Of a DNA stretch of 57,325 nt, positions 30,347-39,162 are shown piece after piece. Position 1 is the first letter of the stretch. Each line of letters opens with the position of its first letter. Below the pieces are notes generated by a model. That model searched no databases and was not told the DNA's origin. It saw only the letters and a program-made list of their open reading frames with translations. Source of the stretch: Acidocella aquatica (GTDB taxonomy: Bacteria > Pseudomonadota > Alphaproteobacteria > Acetobacterales > Acetobacteraceae); NCBI RefSeq assembly GCF_030160635.1, contig NZ_BSOS01000049.1, forward strand, positions 1 through 57,325, written 5' to 3'. Position numbers and translations under genes: made by a program.

Positions 30347-31759
30347 ATGACACATAAACTTCGTGAGGATGCTCTTTCCTTTTTTGAATCTCTGGTATTG
30401 GGCGTGGCTGGCTCTGGACCGGCCAATGCGATTTCTTTGGCGATGGGCTCGCTCATTGCGGCCGCCGGGCTGTTAAGTCCGTTGTATGTACTAATTTTTG
30501 CCGTGCCGATGCTTGGCATCGCGTTGGCCTACAAGGCGCTGAATAAACGCCTGACCCATGCCGGTGCCGCTTATAACTGGGTAGGTCAGGCATTTGGCAA
30601 GGTTAATGGCTTCATGGCGGGTTGGGCGTTGATTACCGCGCAAATGATTTTCATCATCTCCGGTGTGGTGCCACTCTCCACGGCGCTATTGAATTTCATT
30701 GCTCCAAGCATGGTGAATAATGTTGCTGTGATCACGATGCTTTCGACTTTATGGTTTTTGTTGATAACCGGCATCATTATGCTGGGAATAAAACTCACCA
30801 GCTATTTGCAAATTCTCATGCTATCATTCGAGATGGTCGTGTTGTTAGGCGTTGGCATTGCGGCGCTGGTAAAAGTGCATACCGTACCCTTCGCAAATGC
30901 ATTTTCATGGCATCTATATAGCCCAGGCTACTTGATCCACAATTTTTCAGCCGCGAGTTTTTCAGCCTCAGCCTTGGTCGTGGTCTTTTTATACTGGGGT
31001 TGGGATGTTACCGCGAATCTCGGGGAGGAAACCAAGAACGGTGAGCATGCCGCTGGAAACGGCGGGCTGTCGGGAGTGATTGTGACCATTGTCCTATATT
31101 CACTTTATGCCGGGGCGACGCTGGTACTATTCACTTTCGCGCAGACAGGAAATTTCAGCAGCAATCTGTTGTATGAAATCGCGATCGCCGCGGGACTCGG
31201 TAGAACGGGGGGACTGGTCGCATCAATCGCGGTCATTTTTTCCAGCGTGGCTACCGTGCAGACTGGCATGCTGCAGGTAACCCGGACACTCTTTGCCATG
31301 GGGCGCGATGGTGCCTTGCCGCATTATCTAGGTCAGGTAAGCCAGAAGACACAAACGCCGATGCCCGCGACTTATTGGCTGATTGGAACCGGGCTCGCGG
31401 GTATTCTCCTTACGGGATTCATGCCATCTGTCAGTGCGATTCTCAGCGACGGCGTGACGGCTTCAGGTTTGCAGGTCGCGTATTATTTTGGCATGGCGGG
31501 GCTGGTATCAGCCTGGGTGTTTCGGAAGACCTATCGGGAGTCTTGGTTGTATTGGCTGGCATTTTCAGTTTTCCCAGGTGTTAGCTCAGTATTTTTGATC
31601 GGCCTTGGGTTGTTCGCGATCACGACGTTTAATACGACCACAACTGTGGTGGGTGTGGGCACGCTATTGGCCGGGATCGTTTTATTCCGGCCTGCGCGAT
31701 ACAAGCTCAATGCGGATATTCCGCTAGGTGCGGTTGAGCAGGAAATATCCAGAGGATAG
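30347..31759 (+). CDS. APC-superfamily amino acid/amine permease
   Basis: 470 residues, ~12 transmembrane helices. The N-terminal GVAGSGPANAISLAMGSLIAAAG is the unwound helix-1 substrate motif of APC transporters, and YWGWDVTANLGEETKN in helix 6 is the conserved region of the amino acid/polyamine branch. AAGGAGATATGGG precedes the ATG. It is 6-9 bases from the aldehyde dehydrogenase gene, so it is part of the same operon. A biogenic amine or amino acid would be the expected cargo, judged from the dehydrogenases around it. Confidence 0.9.
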   Translation: MTHKLREDALSFFESLVLGVAGSGPANAISLAMGSLIAAAGLLSPLYVLIFAVPMLGIALAYKALNKRLTHAGAAYNWVGQAFGKVNGFMAGWALITAQMIFIISGVVPLSTALLNFIAPSMVNNVAVITMLSTLWFLLITGIIMLGIKLTSYLQILMLSFEMVVLLGVGIAALVKVHTVPFANAFSWHLYSPGYLIHNFSAASFSASALVVVFLYWGWDVTANLGEETKNGEHAAGNGGLSGVIVTIVLYSLYAGATLVLFTFAQTGNFSSNLLYEIAIAAGLGRTGGLVASIAVIFSSVATVQTGMLQVTRTLFAMGRDGALPHYLGQVSQKTQTPMPATYWLIGTGLAGILLTGFMPSVSAILSDGVTASGLQVAYYFGMAGLVSAWVFRKTYRESWLYWLAFSVFPGVSSVFLIGLGLFAITTFNTTTTVVGVGTLLAGIVLFRPARYKLNADIPLGAVEQEISRG

Positions 31760-31768
31760 GGTTATTTG

Positions 31769-33265
31769 ATGATGGCGCTTTCATATCAGGATTGGCGGAA
31801 ACGCTCATTGTCTATCATTCTGAAATCAGATCTTTTTATCGATGGTCAATTTGTGCCGGCACTGAGTGGGGCAACTTTTACCAAAATCAACCCAGCGACG
31901 GGCGCTGTTTTGGCACAAGTCGCAAAGGGAGACGCGGCGGATGTGGACCTGGCAGTGAAGGCTGCCAGGAGGGCATTTGAGGATCGGCGCTGGGTAGGAA
32001 AAACTCTGGCTGAGCGGCGTGCGGTGCTACTTCGTCTGGCAGACCTGATTGAGGAAAATGCCGTTGAACTGGCACTGACCGAGAGTCTGGATATGGGAAA
32101 ACCTGTGGCTGAAGCAGCCTCGATTGATATCCCAGGTGCTGCCGCCGTCTGGCGTTATTATGCTGAGGCGATGGATAAAATTTCCGATGAGGTCGCGCCG
32201 GTGGATGCGGGAAATCTCGCGCTGGTACGGCGCGTTCCCCTCGGCGTGGTGGGCGCGATCATCCCGTGGAATTTTCCGTTTGATATCGCGGCATGGAAGT
32301 GCGCGCCGGCGATTGCGGCGGGCAATTCGGTGGTGCTCAAGCCCTCCGAGCGGTCACCGTTTTCCGCATTGCGGCTTGCAGAACTGGCCAAGGCGGCGGG
32401 ACTGCCGGATGGCATCTTGAATGTAGTGACGGGACTTGGGCGTGGTGCAGGTGATGCGCTGGCCTTGAACAACGATGTTGATTGCCTGGTCTTTACGGGT
32501 TCGACCCATGTGGGCCGATCGTTGATGGGATATTCTGGACAGTCCAATTTAAAGCAGGTTTGGCTGGAACTTGGCGGCAAAAGTCCCAACCTCGTTTTTG
32601 CTGATACGAAAGACCTGGATTCAGCGGCGCAGATGGCTGCGTTTGGAATATTTTTTAACGCTGGGCAAGTGTGTTCAGCCAATGCGCGTCTACTGGTGGA
32701 GCGGCGTATCCATAACGAATTCGTGGAGCGGTTAGAAGTGCTGGCGCGGAATATGCAGCCGGGGGATCCGCTGGATCCTGAGAGCCGCATGGGTGCGCTG
32801 GTGGACAAGGCGCATCTGGCACATGTTATGGGGTATGTGGAGCGAGGTTGCAAAACGGCCCGGCTGGTGAGCGGTGGCGTGCCGGCGCAGGTGCATCCGG
32901 GAGGCGCTTTTATGCAGCCAACCATTTTTACCAACGTAAAATCTGATTCATTTTTGTTTCGAGAAGAGATTTTTGGACCGGTATTATCGGTAGTCGCGTT
33001 CGATTCCGAGGAAGAGGCGATCCGTCTTGCCAACGAGAGTGTTTATGGTCTGGCGGCCTCGGTGTGGACGGCAGATATCGACCGCGCGTTGCGTGTCTCG
33101 GAGCGGTTGCGGGCGGGCACGGTTTCAGTAAATACGGTGGATGCGCTGAGTCCGCAGACACCTTTTGGTGGTATCGGGCAATCAGGCTTTGGCAGGGATC
33201 TATCCTTGCATGCTCTGGAAAAATTCACAGCACTGAAAACCACTTGGATTAAATATGGAATGTAG
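31769..33265 (+). CDS. puuC: PuuC-like aldehyde dehydrogenase
   Basis: 498 residues. The nucleophile Cys is in FNAGQVCSANARL, the general base Glu in LELGGKSPNLV, and the NAD site in IPWNFPFDIAAWK. The N-terminus (YQDWRKRS...FIDGQFVPA) and overall sequence resemble gamma-glutamyl-gamma-aminobutyraldehyde dehydrogenase PuuC, which accepts various aminoaldehydes. Here it probably oxidises the aldehyde made by the amine dehydrogenase encoded downstream. The ATG at 31769 follows AGAGGATAGGG. No PuuA or PuuB is near. Confidence 0.86.
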   Translation: MMALSYQDWRKRSLSIILKSDLFIDGQFVPALSGATFTKINPATGAVLAQVAKGDAADVDLAVKAARRAFEDRRWVGKTLAERRAVLLRLADLIEENAVELALTESLDMGKPVAEAASIDIPGAAAVWRYYAEAMDKISDEVAPVDAGNLALVRRVPLGVVGAIIPWNFPFDIAAWKCAPAIAAGNSVVLKPSERSPFSALRLAELAKAAGLPDGILNVVTGLGRGAGDALALNNDVDCLVFTGSTHVGRSLMGYSGQSNLKQVWLELGGKSPNLVFADTKDLDSAAQMAAFGIFFNAGQVCSANARLLVERRIHNEFVERLEVLARNMQPGDPLDPESRMGALVDKAHLAHVMGYVERGCKTARLVSGGVPAQVHPGGAFMQPTIFTNVKSDSFLFREEIFGPVLSVVAFDSEEEAIRLANESVYGLAASVWTADIDRALRVSERLRAGTVSVNTVDALSPQTPFGGIGQSGFGRDLSLHALEKFTALKTTWIKYGM

Positions 33266-33361
33266 GCATGTTTGGTTTTGTTTTACTGAGGTAAAAATTT
33301 AATAGTATTGATTTTATCTTAGCTGCCTGATCTGGCATGTAGAGACGTGAGGAGAAAATCA

Positions 33362-33925
33362 ATGGCAAATCATGCAATTGTTCCAATATCGGATATTAAT
33401 GAAGATCGTGCAGCATCTAACAGAATGGCCTTTGTGGCGGCCATGCGTTGTGCCCCCACGGCTGTTAGCGTGGTGACCACAGACGGATCAGCCGGGCGCT
33501 TCGGGGTGACGGTGAGTGCCATTGCCTCGGTTTCAGCTGATCCGCCGATGTTGCTTGCGTGTATAAATCGCCGCAGTCCGGTGGGTGCCGCGGTGAAACA
33601 AAATCAGAAATTTACGGTTAACCTTTTATCGGAGCAGCAGACCAATATTGCGGATTGTTTCGCGGGACGATTTTCTGTGGATGGTGGCCCCGCATTTGAT
33701 TTTGGCCAGGCAGAATGGGCGGATGACGCTGCCGATTTGCCGCCTCGCCTGGAAGGCGCGTGCGCAAGTTTCCACTGTGACGTTGAGCAGATACATGATG
33801 CTGGGACGCATGTGATTCTGATCGGCCGGGTTGTCTTGGCGGTGAGCGGCAGTGAACCGCCGCTTGCCTATGTCCGTCAGAATTATGCGCGCGTGATGAA
33901 TTTCAAGCCTGGTCTCGCGGCTTGA
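33362..33925 (+). CDS. hpaC: Flavin reductase (HpaC-like)
   Basis: 187 residues of the flavin-reductase-like FMN-binding split barrel. FVAAMRCAPTAVSVVTTDG, GVTVSAIASVSADPPMLLACI (flavin phosphate site) and the C-terminal PPLAYVRQNYAR are typical of HpaC/RutF. It supplies free FADH2 or FMNH2 to the monooxygenase encoded next, 27 bases downstream. The ATG at 33362 has AGGAGAAAATC in front. Confidence 0.9.
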   Translation: MANHAIVPISDINEDRAASNRMAFVAAMRCAPTAVSVVTTDGSAGRFGVTVSAIASVSADPPMLLACINRRSPVGAAVKQNQKFTVNLLSEQQTNIADCFAGRFSVDGGPAFDFGQAEWADDAADLPPRLEGACASFHCDVEQIHDAGTHVILIGRVVLAVSGSEPPLAYVRQNYARVMNFKPGLAA

Positions 33926-33952
33926 GTGATTACAAACTAAAGGGGTTTTAAA

Positions 33953-35431
33953 ATGATTCGTACCGGACAGCAGTACAAGGACTCTATTCGCGATGGCCGC
34001 AGGGTTTGGATAAACGGTGAGATCGTTAAGGATGTAACTCTCCACCCAATGTTTAAGCCGCTCGTTGATATTCGCGCGCGGATTTATGATATGCAGCATG
34101 ATCCGAAGACAGCGCCGGTGATGTGCTATAAGGACGAATTGGGTAATAGTTCGGCAATCGGTCTTAAGTTGCCATTCACGAAGGAGGATTGGCACGCAAA
34201 GCGTGCTTCGACAGAAGCCGTGCTCAATGATGTTGGTGGGATTGTGACGCGCGTTGGGGATGAGACGATCGGTGAGATGTGGTCGCTCTTTGATGGGCAG
34301 GATGTTTTAAATGAGGTAAATCCACAGTTTTCTGAGAATATTCGGCGGCATATCGACAAGGCGGTGCGGGAGGATCCGTTTCATGTCTCGGCGAATACCG
34401 ATCCGAAGGGTGATCGCTCCAAACGGCCACAGGACCAAGATCCTGACATGCTGTTGCACGTGGTAAAGGAGACCGATGCCGGAATTATTGTGCGAGGCGC
34501 GAAATATGAAACCGCGGCAGCCTATTCCAACCAGGCATTCACGAAGCCGACAATTGCCAATTGGGGGAATGCTGAACTCTCCGATTATGCGGTCGGGTTT
34601 GTATGCGATCTGGGCTCACCAAATCTAAAATTTATCTGCCGCACGGGGTTTTCGGGACGTGCGCCCGCGGCGGATTATCCGCTTTCGAATAAATTCGATG
34701 AGGTGGATACGCTGGTGATTTTCGATAATGTGCTGATCCCTTGGGAGAATGTTCTGTTTTATAGACACACCAAGGCAGCAACGTTCATTCGTTCCACGTT
34801 GCATCGTTACAGCGCCTTTGCGTTTGTGCAACGTAATTTAAAACTCGCGGATATGATGATTGGCGCGGCCTTGTTCAACGCGCGGCAGACGGGGCTTGAT
34901 AAACAACAGGCAGTGCAGGAAAAACTCGCGCAGCTTGCTTGCTATCGCGAGGGAATCAATGCGCATCTCACGGCGGCTATTGCGACAGCGCAGAAAAGTC
35001 CTGGCGGACTGATGATGCCCAATCAGTCTTTGCTATACACAGGAAGGGTCTTGGCGTGTTCACAATTGCACCATATGATGCATATAGCTCGTGAGCTTTG
35101 TGGCGGACAGATTTGTGTGACGCCTGATTCGGCTTCCTTCGCGCATCCGGAGACCGGGCCATGGCTGGAGAAATTCTATACGATCAATGATCAGTGGCAA
35201 GCTGATGACCGGCGCAAGTTGCTAGCTTTTGCGCGGGATTTGCTGAACTCGGACTATGCCGGACACCGGCTGACCTTCCAGCTTTTCGCGCAATCACCAC
35301 CGTTTGCGCATTTGGCGTCGGTGTATAATAATTTTGATTGGGATGAGACGCTGCGGGTGGTGCATAAATCTGCTGGGTTGTCGGCGAATGTGCCTGGCGG
35401 CGCCGAGGCTGTGCGTCAAGCGGCGGAATAG
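33953..35431 (+). CDS. hpaB: FADH2-dependent monooxygenase (HpaB family)
   Basis: 492 residues, full length for the HpaB/TftD class. MIRTGQQYKDSIRDGRRVWINGE is the diagnostic N-terminus. The acyl-CoA-dehydrogenase-like fold follows, with the flavin region around VKETDAGIIVRGAKYETAAAYSN written in two family blocks, and ARELCGGQICVTPDSASF near the end. It uses reduced FAD and O2 to hydroxylate an aromatic or heteroaromatic ring. Family members include 4-hydroxyphenylacetate and pyrrole-2-carboxylate hydroxylases. The pathway context makes an arylacetate or imidazoleacetate plausible, but the substrate is unproven. Confidence 0.88.
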   Translation: MIRTGQQYKDSIRDGRRVWINGEIVKDVTLHPMFKPLVDIRARIYDMQHDPKTAPVMCYKDELGNSSAIGLKLPFTKEDWHAKRASTEAVLNDVGGIVTRVGDETIGEMWSLFDGQDVLNEVNPQFSENIRRHIDKAVREDPFHVSANTDPKGDRSKRPQDQDPDMLLHVVKETDAGIIVRGAKYETAAAYSNQAFTKPTIANWGNAELSDYAVGFVCDLGSPNLKFICRTGFSGRAPAADYPLSNKFDEVDTLVIFDNVLIPWENVLFYRHTKAATFIRSTLHRYSAFAFVQRNLKLADMMIGAALFNARQTGLDKQQAVQEKLAQLACYREGINAHLTAAIATAQKSPGGLMMPNQSLLYTGRVLACSQLHHMMHIARELCGGQICVTPDSASFAHPETGPWLEKFYTINDQWQADDRRKLLAFARDLLNSDYAGHRLTFQLFAQSPPFAHLASVYNNFDWDETLRVVHKSAGLSANVPGGAEAVRQAAE

Positions 35432-35442
35432 GAGTTGAGAGT

Positions 35443-35850
35443 ATGATCCATAAGCGTCTGCGGCGGTTCAACACCCGCGATACCTACCCGGAACAGAATC
35501 TTGATAATGATTTATGTCAGGCGGTAATTGCGGGAAAGACGATTTATCTGCGTGGCCAGGTGCCGCAGGATCTGGACACACGGGAGAATGTCGCGGTTGG
35601 AGATGCGGCGGGTCAGGCGGAGAAGGTGATGGAGAATATTGACCTATTGCTTCGCGAGTCTGGTGCTTCATTGGAGAATATCTGCAAGGTCACGGTCTAC
35701 CTGACGGATATCCGGCATCGCGAAGCAGTGTATCGGGTTGCGGGCAAGTGGCTGAAGGGCGTGTTCCCCGTGTTCACGGGGCTGGTTGTGGTGGCGTTGG
35801 CGCGGCCGGAATGGTTGGTGGAGATCGATGTAATTGCAGAATTATCCTGA
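35443..35850 (+). CDS. ridA: RidA/YjgF-family enamine/imine deaminase
   Basis: 135 residues. Chorismate-mutase-like trimer fold with LRGQVPQDLDT, QAEKVMENIDLLLRESG and ALARPEWLVEIDVIAE; the Arg in the last block is at the position that contacts the substrate carboxylate in RidA. Such proteins hydrolyse reactive imines or enamines. Operon-linked subgroups act in specific pathways (RutC, 2-aminomuconate deaminase). Here it follows a monooxygenase and precedes an amine dehydrogenase, both of which can give imines. AGGAG lies 8 bases before the ATG. Confidence 0.9.
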   Translation: MIHKRLRRFNTRDTYPEQNLDNDLCQAVIAGKTIYLRGQVPQDLDTRENVAVGDAAGQAEKVMENIDLLLRESGASLENICKVTVYLTDIRHREAVYRVAGKWLKGVFPVFTGLVVVALARPEWLVEIDVIAELS

Positions 35851-36038
35851 ATTCGACAGGTAATTAAAGAAATTTAGGGCGAAATTCAAGGGTTGTTCCA
35901 AATCTCATTGGATGAATCTGTTGTCGTGTATAATCGGCCAGCGTGATGGCGGCTGGCTCGCGGGCAGCACCGGATGCTGATGGTTTGGCCCTGCTCACGG
36001 TTGGAATGTTGGATAAATCTATATCCGCTGGAGAATTC

Positions 36039-38135
36039 ATGACGAATGATTCGCGCTACGATATTTTGTTCGAGCCCGTGCAAATTGGTCCTAAAACAGC
36101 GCGCAACCGCTTCTATCAGGTGCCGCATTGTAACGGCATGGGCTACCGCGACCCGACGGCGCTTGCTCACATGCGAGGCGTGAAGGCGGAGGGCGGATGG
36201 GCCGTGGTATGTAGCGAGCAGGTAGAGTTTCATTATTCCTCGGATATTACGCCATTCATTGAACTACGCCTGTGGGATGACCGGGATATTCCGGCACTTT
36301 CGCGGATGGTGGATAAAATTCATCAACATGGGAGTCTGGCGGGGATCGAACTGGCTTATAATGGTATGAATGGTCCCAATTTATATTCGCGGGAGGTACC
36401 GATGGGGCCGGCGCATTTGCCGGTTGCAACCTTCACCTATGACCCCGTGCAGGCACGGCGGATGGATTTGCAGGATATTCGCAATCTACGCCAATGGCAT
36501 TTGGCGGCGGTGCGGCGCGCCAGGCGCGCCGGGTTTGACCTGATTTATGTTTATGCTGCGCATTCACTTGGTTTTCTGCATCATTTTCTGTCCCGGCGGT
36601 TTAATGAACGAACCGATGAGTATGGCGGATCATTGGAGAACCGCATCCGGCTGTTGCGCGAGATCACCGAGGAGACGAAGGACGCGGTGGGGGATGTTTG
36701 CGCCATTCCGGTGCGAATATCTGTTGATGAATTGTTGGGTGAAGGGGGGCTGTATAAAGAGGAGGTTGAGGATATGATCGGCCTGATCGCTGACCTGCCG
36801 GACCTCTGGGACGTGACCCTGGCAGGTTGGGAGAATGATAGCCGGACTTCGCGTTTTTCGGAGGAAGGCGCACAGGAACCGTTTATTTCTGGTATAAAAC
36901 GTCTTACCTCAAAGCCAGTTGTGGGGGTTGGCCGGTATACCTCACCGGACAGAATGGTGAGCCTGGTAAAAAAAGGTATTGTGGATTTTATCGGCGCGGC
37001 GAGACCATCGATTGCTGACCCGTTTTTGCCGAATAAAATTCGTGAGGGGCGGTTTGACGATATCAGGGAGTGCATCGGCTGCAACATTTGTGTGTCGGGG
37101 GATTTCACGCAATCGCCGATCCGCTGTACGCAAAACCCATCCATGGGGGAGGAGTGGCGCAAAGGGTGGCATCCTGAGCGCGTGCAGCCCAAGGGCAAAA
37201 CCAGGTCTGTTTTGGTGGTGGGGGCTGGCCCGGCCGGGCTGGAGGCGGCGCATGTGTTGGGCAAGCGCGGTTACGATGTGACGCTGGCGGAAGCGGGAAC
37301 ACAGCTTGGCGGGCGGGTGATTGCCGAGGCTAAACTCCCAGGTCTTTCCGCTTGGAGCCGTGTGGCGGATTACCGGCGGATGCAGCTGCAAAAACTTAAA
37401 AATGTGGAGATTTTTTTTGATAGCCGGCTACAGGCCGCGGATGTATTGGAATTTGGTTGTCCCCGGGTTGTGCTGGCCACGGGAGCAAGGTGGCGCACTG
37501 ATGGCGCCGGCCATTTCCATACACGGTCAATCCCCATTGCTCAGGGGGCTTGCGTGTTATCGCCTTCCGAGATCATGGAAGGGCGCATGCCCGCGGGGCG
37601 CGAGGTGGTGGTGTGGGATGATGACCATTACTACATGGGCGGGGTGATTGCCGAATTGTTGGCGGAAAAAAATTATGAAGTCGCGTATCTTACGCCCGCC
37701 TCTGAAGCTTCAACATGGACTCGCAATACGATGGAGCAGCATTTCATTCAAAAGCGGATGCTTGAGAAGGGTATTGCCATCCATTCCTTTCAGGTACTGG
37801 AAAAAATTGAACTGGGTGTGGCGGTTGGCGCATGTGTTTTCACAGGACGGCAGACGCGCTTTATGGCTGATGCGGTGGTGTTGGTGACGGCGCGCCTGCC
37901 CAATGAACAATTGGCGCTGGATCTGTTGGCATGCCGCGAAGCATGGGCGGATGCCGGCATCGAGGATGTTACGGCAATCGGCGATGCGCTGGCGCCAGCG
38001 ACGATTGCTCATGCCACCTATGCTGGGCAGCGTTATGCGCGGATGCTCGATGAGGACCTCATGCCCGAGGGTGGGTTGCCCTTCCGCCGGGAGATTACTG
38101 AACTCTTGCCGATGATTGATTGGAAAAAAACATGA
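36039..38135 (+). CDS. Histamine/trimethylamine dehydrogenase-family amine dehydrogenase
   Basis: 698 residues: TIM-barrel FMN domain (1-335), 4Fe-4S site and two nucleotide-binding domains (390-690). Cys31 (QVPHC) matches the covalent 6-S-cysteinyl-FMN Cys30 of trimethylamine dehydrogenase. Cys345, 348, 351 (CIGCNIC) and Cys363 bind the cluster, and Asp267 of the catalytic set is kept. The substrate cage Tyr60/Trp264/Trp355 of the trimethylamine enzyme is Gln61/Trp264/Asp355 here; as I recall, histamine dehydrogenase has Gln/Trp/Asp. It should deaminate a primary amine to an aldehyde and pass electrons to ETF (no ETF gene here). The start is supported by GGAGA 5 bases before the ATG; an upstream frame lacks homology. 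Confidence 0.9.
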   Translation: MTNDSRYDILFEPVQIGPKTARNRFYQVPHCNGMGYRDPTALAHMRGVKAEGGWAVVCSEQVEFHYSSDITPFIELRLWDDRDIPALSRMVDKIHQHGSLAGIELAYNGMNGPNLYSREVPMGPAHLPVATFTYDPVQARRMDLQDIRNLRQWHLAAVRRARRAGFDLIYVYAAHSLGFLHHFLSRRFNERTDEYGGSLENRIRLLREITEETKDAVGDVCAIPVRISVDELLGEGGLYKEEVEDMIGLIADLPDLWDVTLAGWENDSRTSRFSEEGAQEPFISGIKRLTSKPVVGVGRYTSPDRMVSLVKKGIVDFIGAARPSIADPFLPNKIREGRFDDIRECIGCNICVSGDFTQSPIRCTQNPSMGEEWRKGWHPERVQPKGKTRSVLVVGAGPAGLEAAHVLGKRGYDVTLAEAGTQLGGRVIAEAKLPGLSAWSRVADYRRMQLQKLKNVEIFFDSRLQAADVLEFGCPRVVLATGARWRTDGAGHFHTRSIPIAQGACVLSPSEIMEGRMPAGREVVVWDDDHYYMGGVIAELLAEKNYEVAYLTPASEASTWTRNTMEQHFIQKRMLEKGIAIHSFQVLEKIELGVAVGACVFTGRQTRFMADAVVLVTARLPNEQLALDLLACREAWADAGIEDVTAIGDALAPATIAHATYAGQRYARMLDEDLMPEGGLPFRREITELLPMIDWKKT

Positions 38136-38500
38136 TGATTCCATTGATGCTGAATGCGGAGCGGGAGACGCTCGATGCCTGGGGCAGCCCGGAGGATATC
38201 GGCGCGGTGACGATTGTGGGGCCGATCGCCGTTTCGGGAAAGATTCTGATCGGGGGCGTGGATAAATCTGTATTCGGGGGATTATATGCCGCCACGCGTG
38301 GTATTTACCGTGTGGTTTATGGCTTTCATGAACATGCCACATTGTTGGATGGCGCGCTGAAAATGACGGATGAAAAATCCGGCCGGGAGGTTATTTATGG
38401 ACCGGGAGATTCCTGGATCATTGAAAAAGACACCTCGATGATATGGGAAATTCTCACACCATCGATTCGTAAGAGTTATATTGCAATTATCATGAATTGA
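38132..38500 (+). CDS. Cupin-domain protein (DUF861/EutQ-like)
   Basis: 122 residues overlapping the amine dehydrogenase stop (ATGATGA). The single cupin fold has HATLLDGALKMTDEKSGREV followed by IYGPGDSWIIEKDTSMIWE, the DUF861 pattern seen in EutQ and ureidoglycine aminohydrolase halves. It retains few of the usual metal His residues, so it may bind a ligand rather than catalyse. Translational coupling ties it to the amine dehydrogenase. Function is unknown. Confidence 0.75.
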   Translation: MMIPLMLNAERETLDAWGSPEDIGAVTIVGPIAVSGKILIGGVDKSVFGGLYAATRGIYRVVYGFHEHATLLDGALKMTDEKSGREVIYGPGDSWIIEKDTSMIWEILTPSIRKSYIAIIMN

Positions 38501-38542
38501 TGCTGCTCTCTGGCGCAAATGTGTTTTATTGGGAGGGGTACG

Positions 38543-38932
38543 ATGCCGGCCGGGAATGAGGTTATCCAGACCGCGCTTGATTTAATCGCGGCGTTTGCAA
38601 ACAATGACCGGGAAAAATATTTTTCATATTTTGCTCCGGATGCGAGTTTTATCTTCTATTCGGTTGATCGGCTTTTAGAGAGTCGCGCGGCCTATGAAGA
38701 AGAATGGGCCGGGTGGATTGAAAACATTGGATTCCATGTGGAAGAATGTGTTTCAATGAATCAGAAAGTCACAATATATGGAGATATTGCGGTTTTCCTT
38801 CATGAAACCAGAACGCGCGTTTCCACGAATGACGGCGAGCATGTTTACAATGAGAGAGAAACGATTATCTTTCATAAGATTGAAGGTAAATGGCTCGGTG
38901 TTCACGAGCATTTATCCCTGGTGCCGAGTTAG
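38543..38932 (+). CDS. SnoaL/NTF2-like protein (DUF4440 type)
   Basis: 129 residues from the ATG at 38543, which has GGGAGGGG 5 bases upstream. ALDLIAAFANNDREKYFSYF, then GDIAVFLHETRTR and a terminal GKWLGVHEHLS, form the cone-shaped NTF2/SnoaL fold common among small isomerases, hydrolases and ligand binders. It is last in the ten-gene run and, with the cupin, may handle an unstable intermediate. A specific reaction cannot be named. Confidence 0.75.
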   Translation: MPAGNEVIQTALDLIAAFANNDREKYFSYFAPDASFIFYSVDRLLESRAAYEEEWAGWIENIGFHVEECVSMNQKVTIYGDIAVFLHETRTRVSTNDGEHVYNERETIIFHKIEGKWLGVHEHLSLVPS

Positions 38933-39116
38933 GGCAATATGTGATTGGGTTGAACCGGATGGTTCACGATGATTGCGTGGATTGTTTGAAGGGCACTTGG
39001 TTGAGCAAGGCAAAAACGTGAATCGCCAGCAAAAAAGATGGCGGTGAATTTTGCTCATTCAGCGTGCATTATGCCATTCAAGGTGAGTCGCATATTTATC
39101 AGGTCTGGACCTTGCC

Positions 39117-39155
39117 AAAGCGCTCTGCCCGCCGGGTGGCGGGCGGAGCCCTTTG
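39117..39155 (-). terminator. Stem-loop after the acetoacetyl-CoA reductase gene
   Basis: The 12-bp stem GCTCTGCCCGCC/GGCGGGCGGAGC with loop GGGT (39122-39149) has one wobble pair. It starts about 14 bases past the minus-strand stop codon. The T-run is weak (CTTT), so termination may be partial. Confidence 0.6.
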
Positions 39156-39162
39156 CGCCCGT

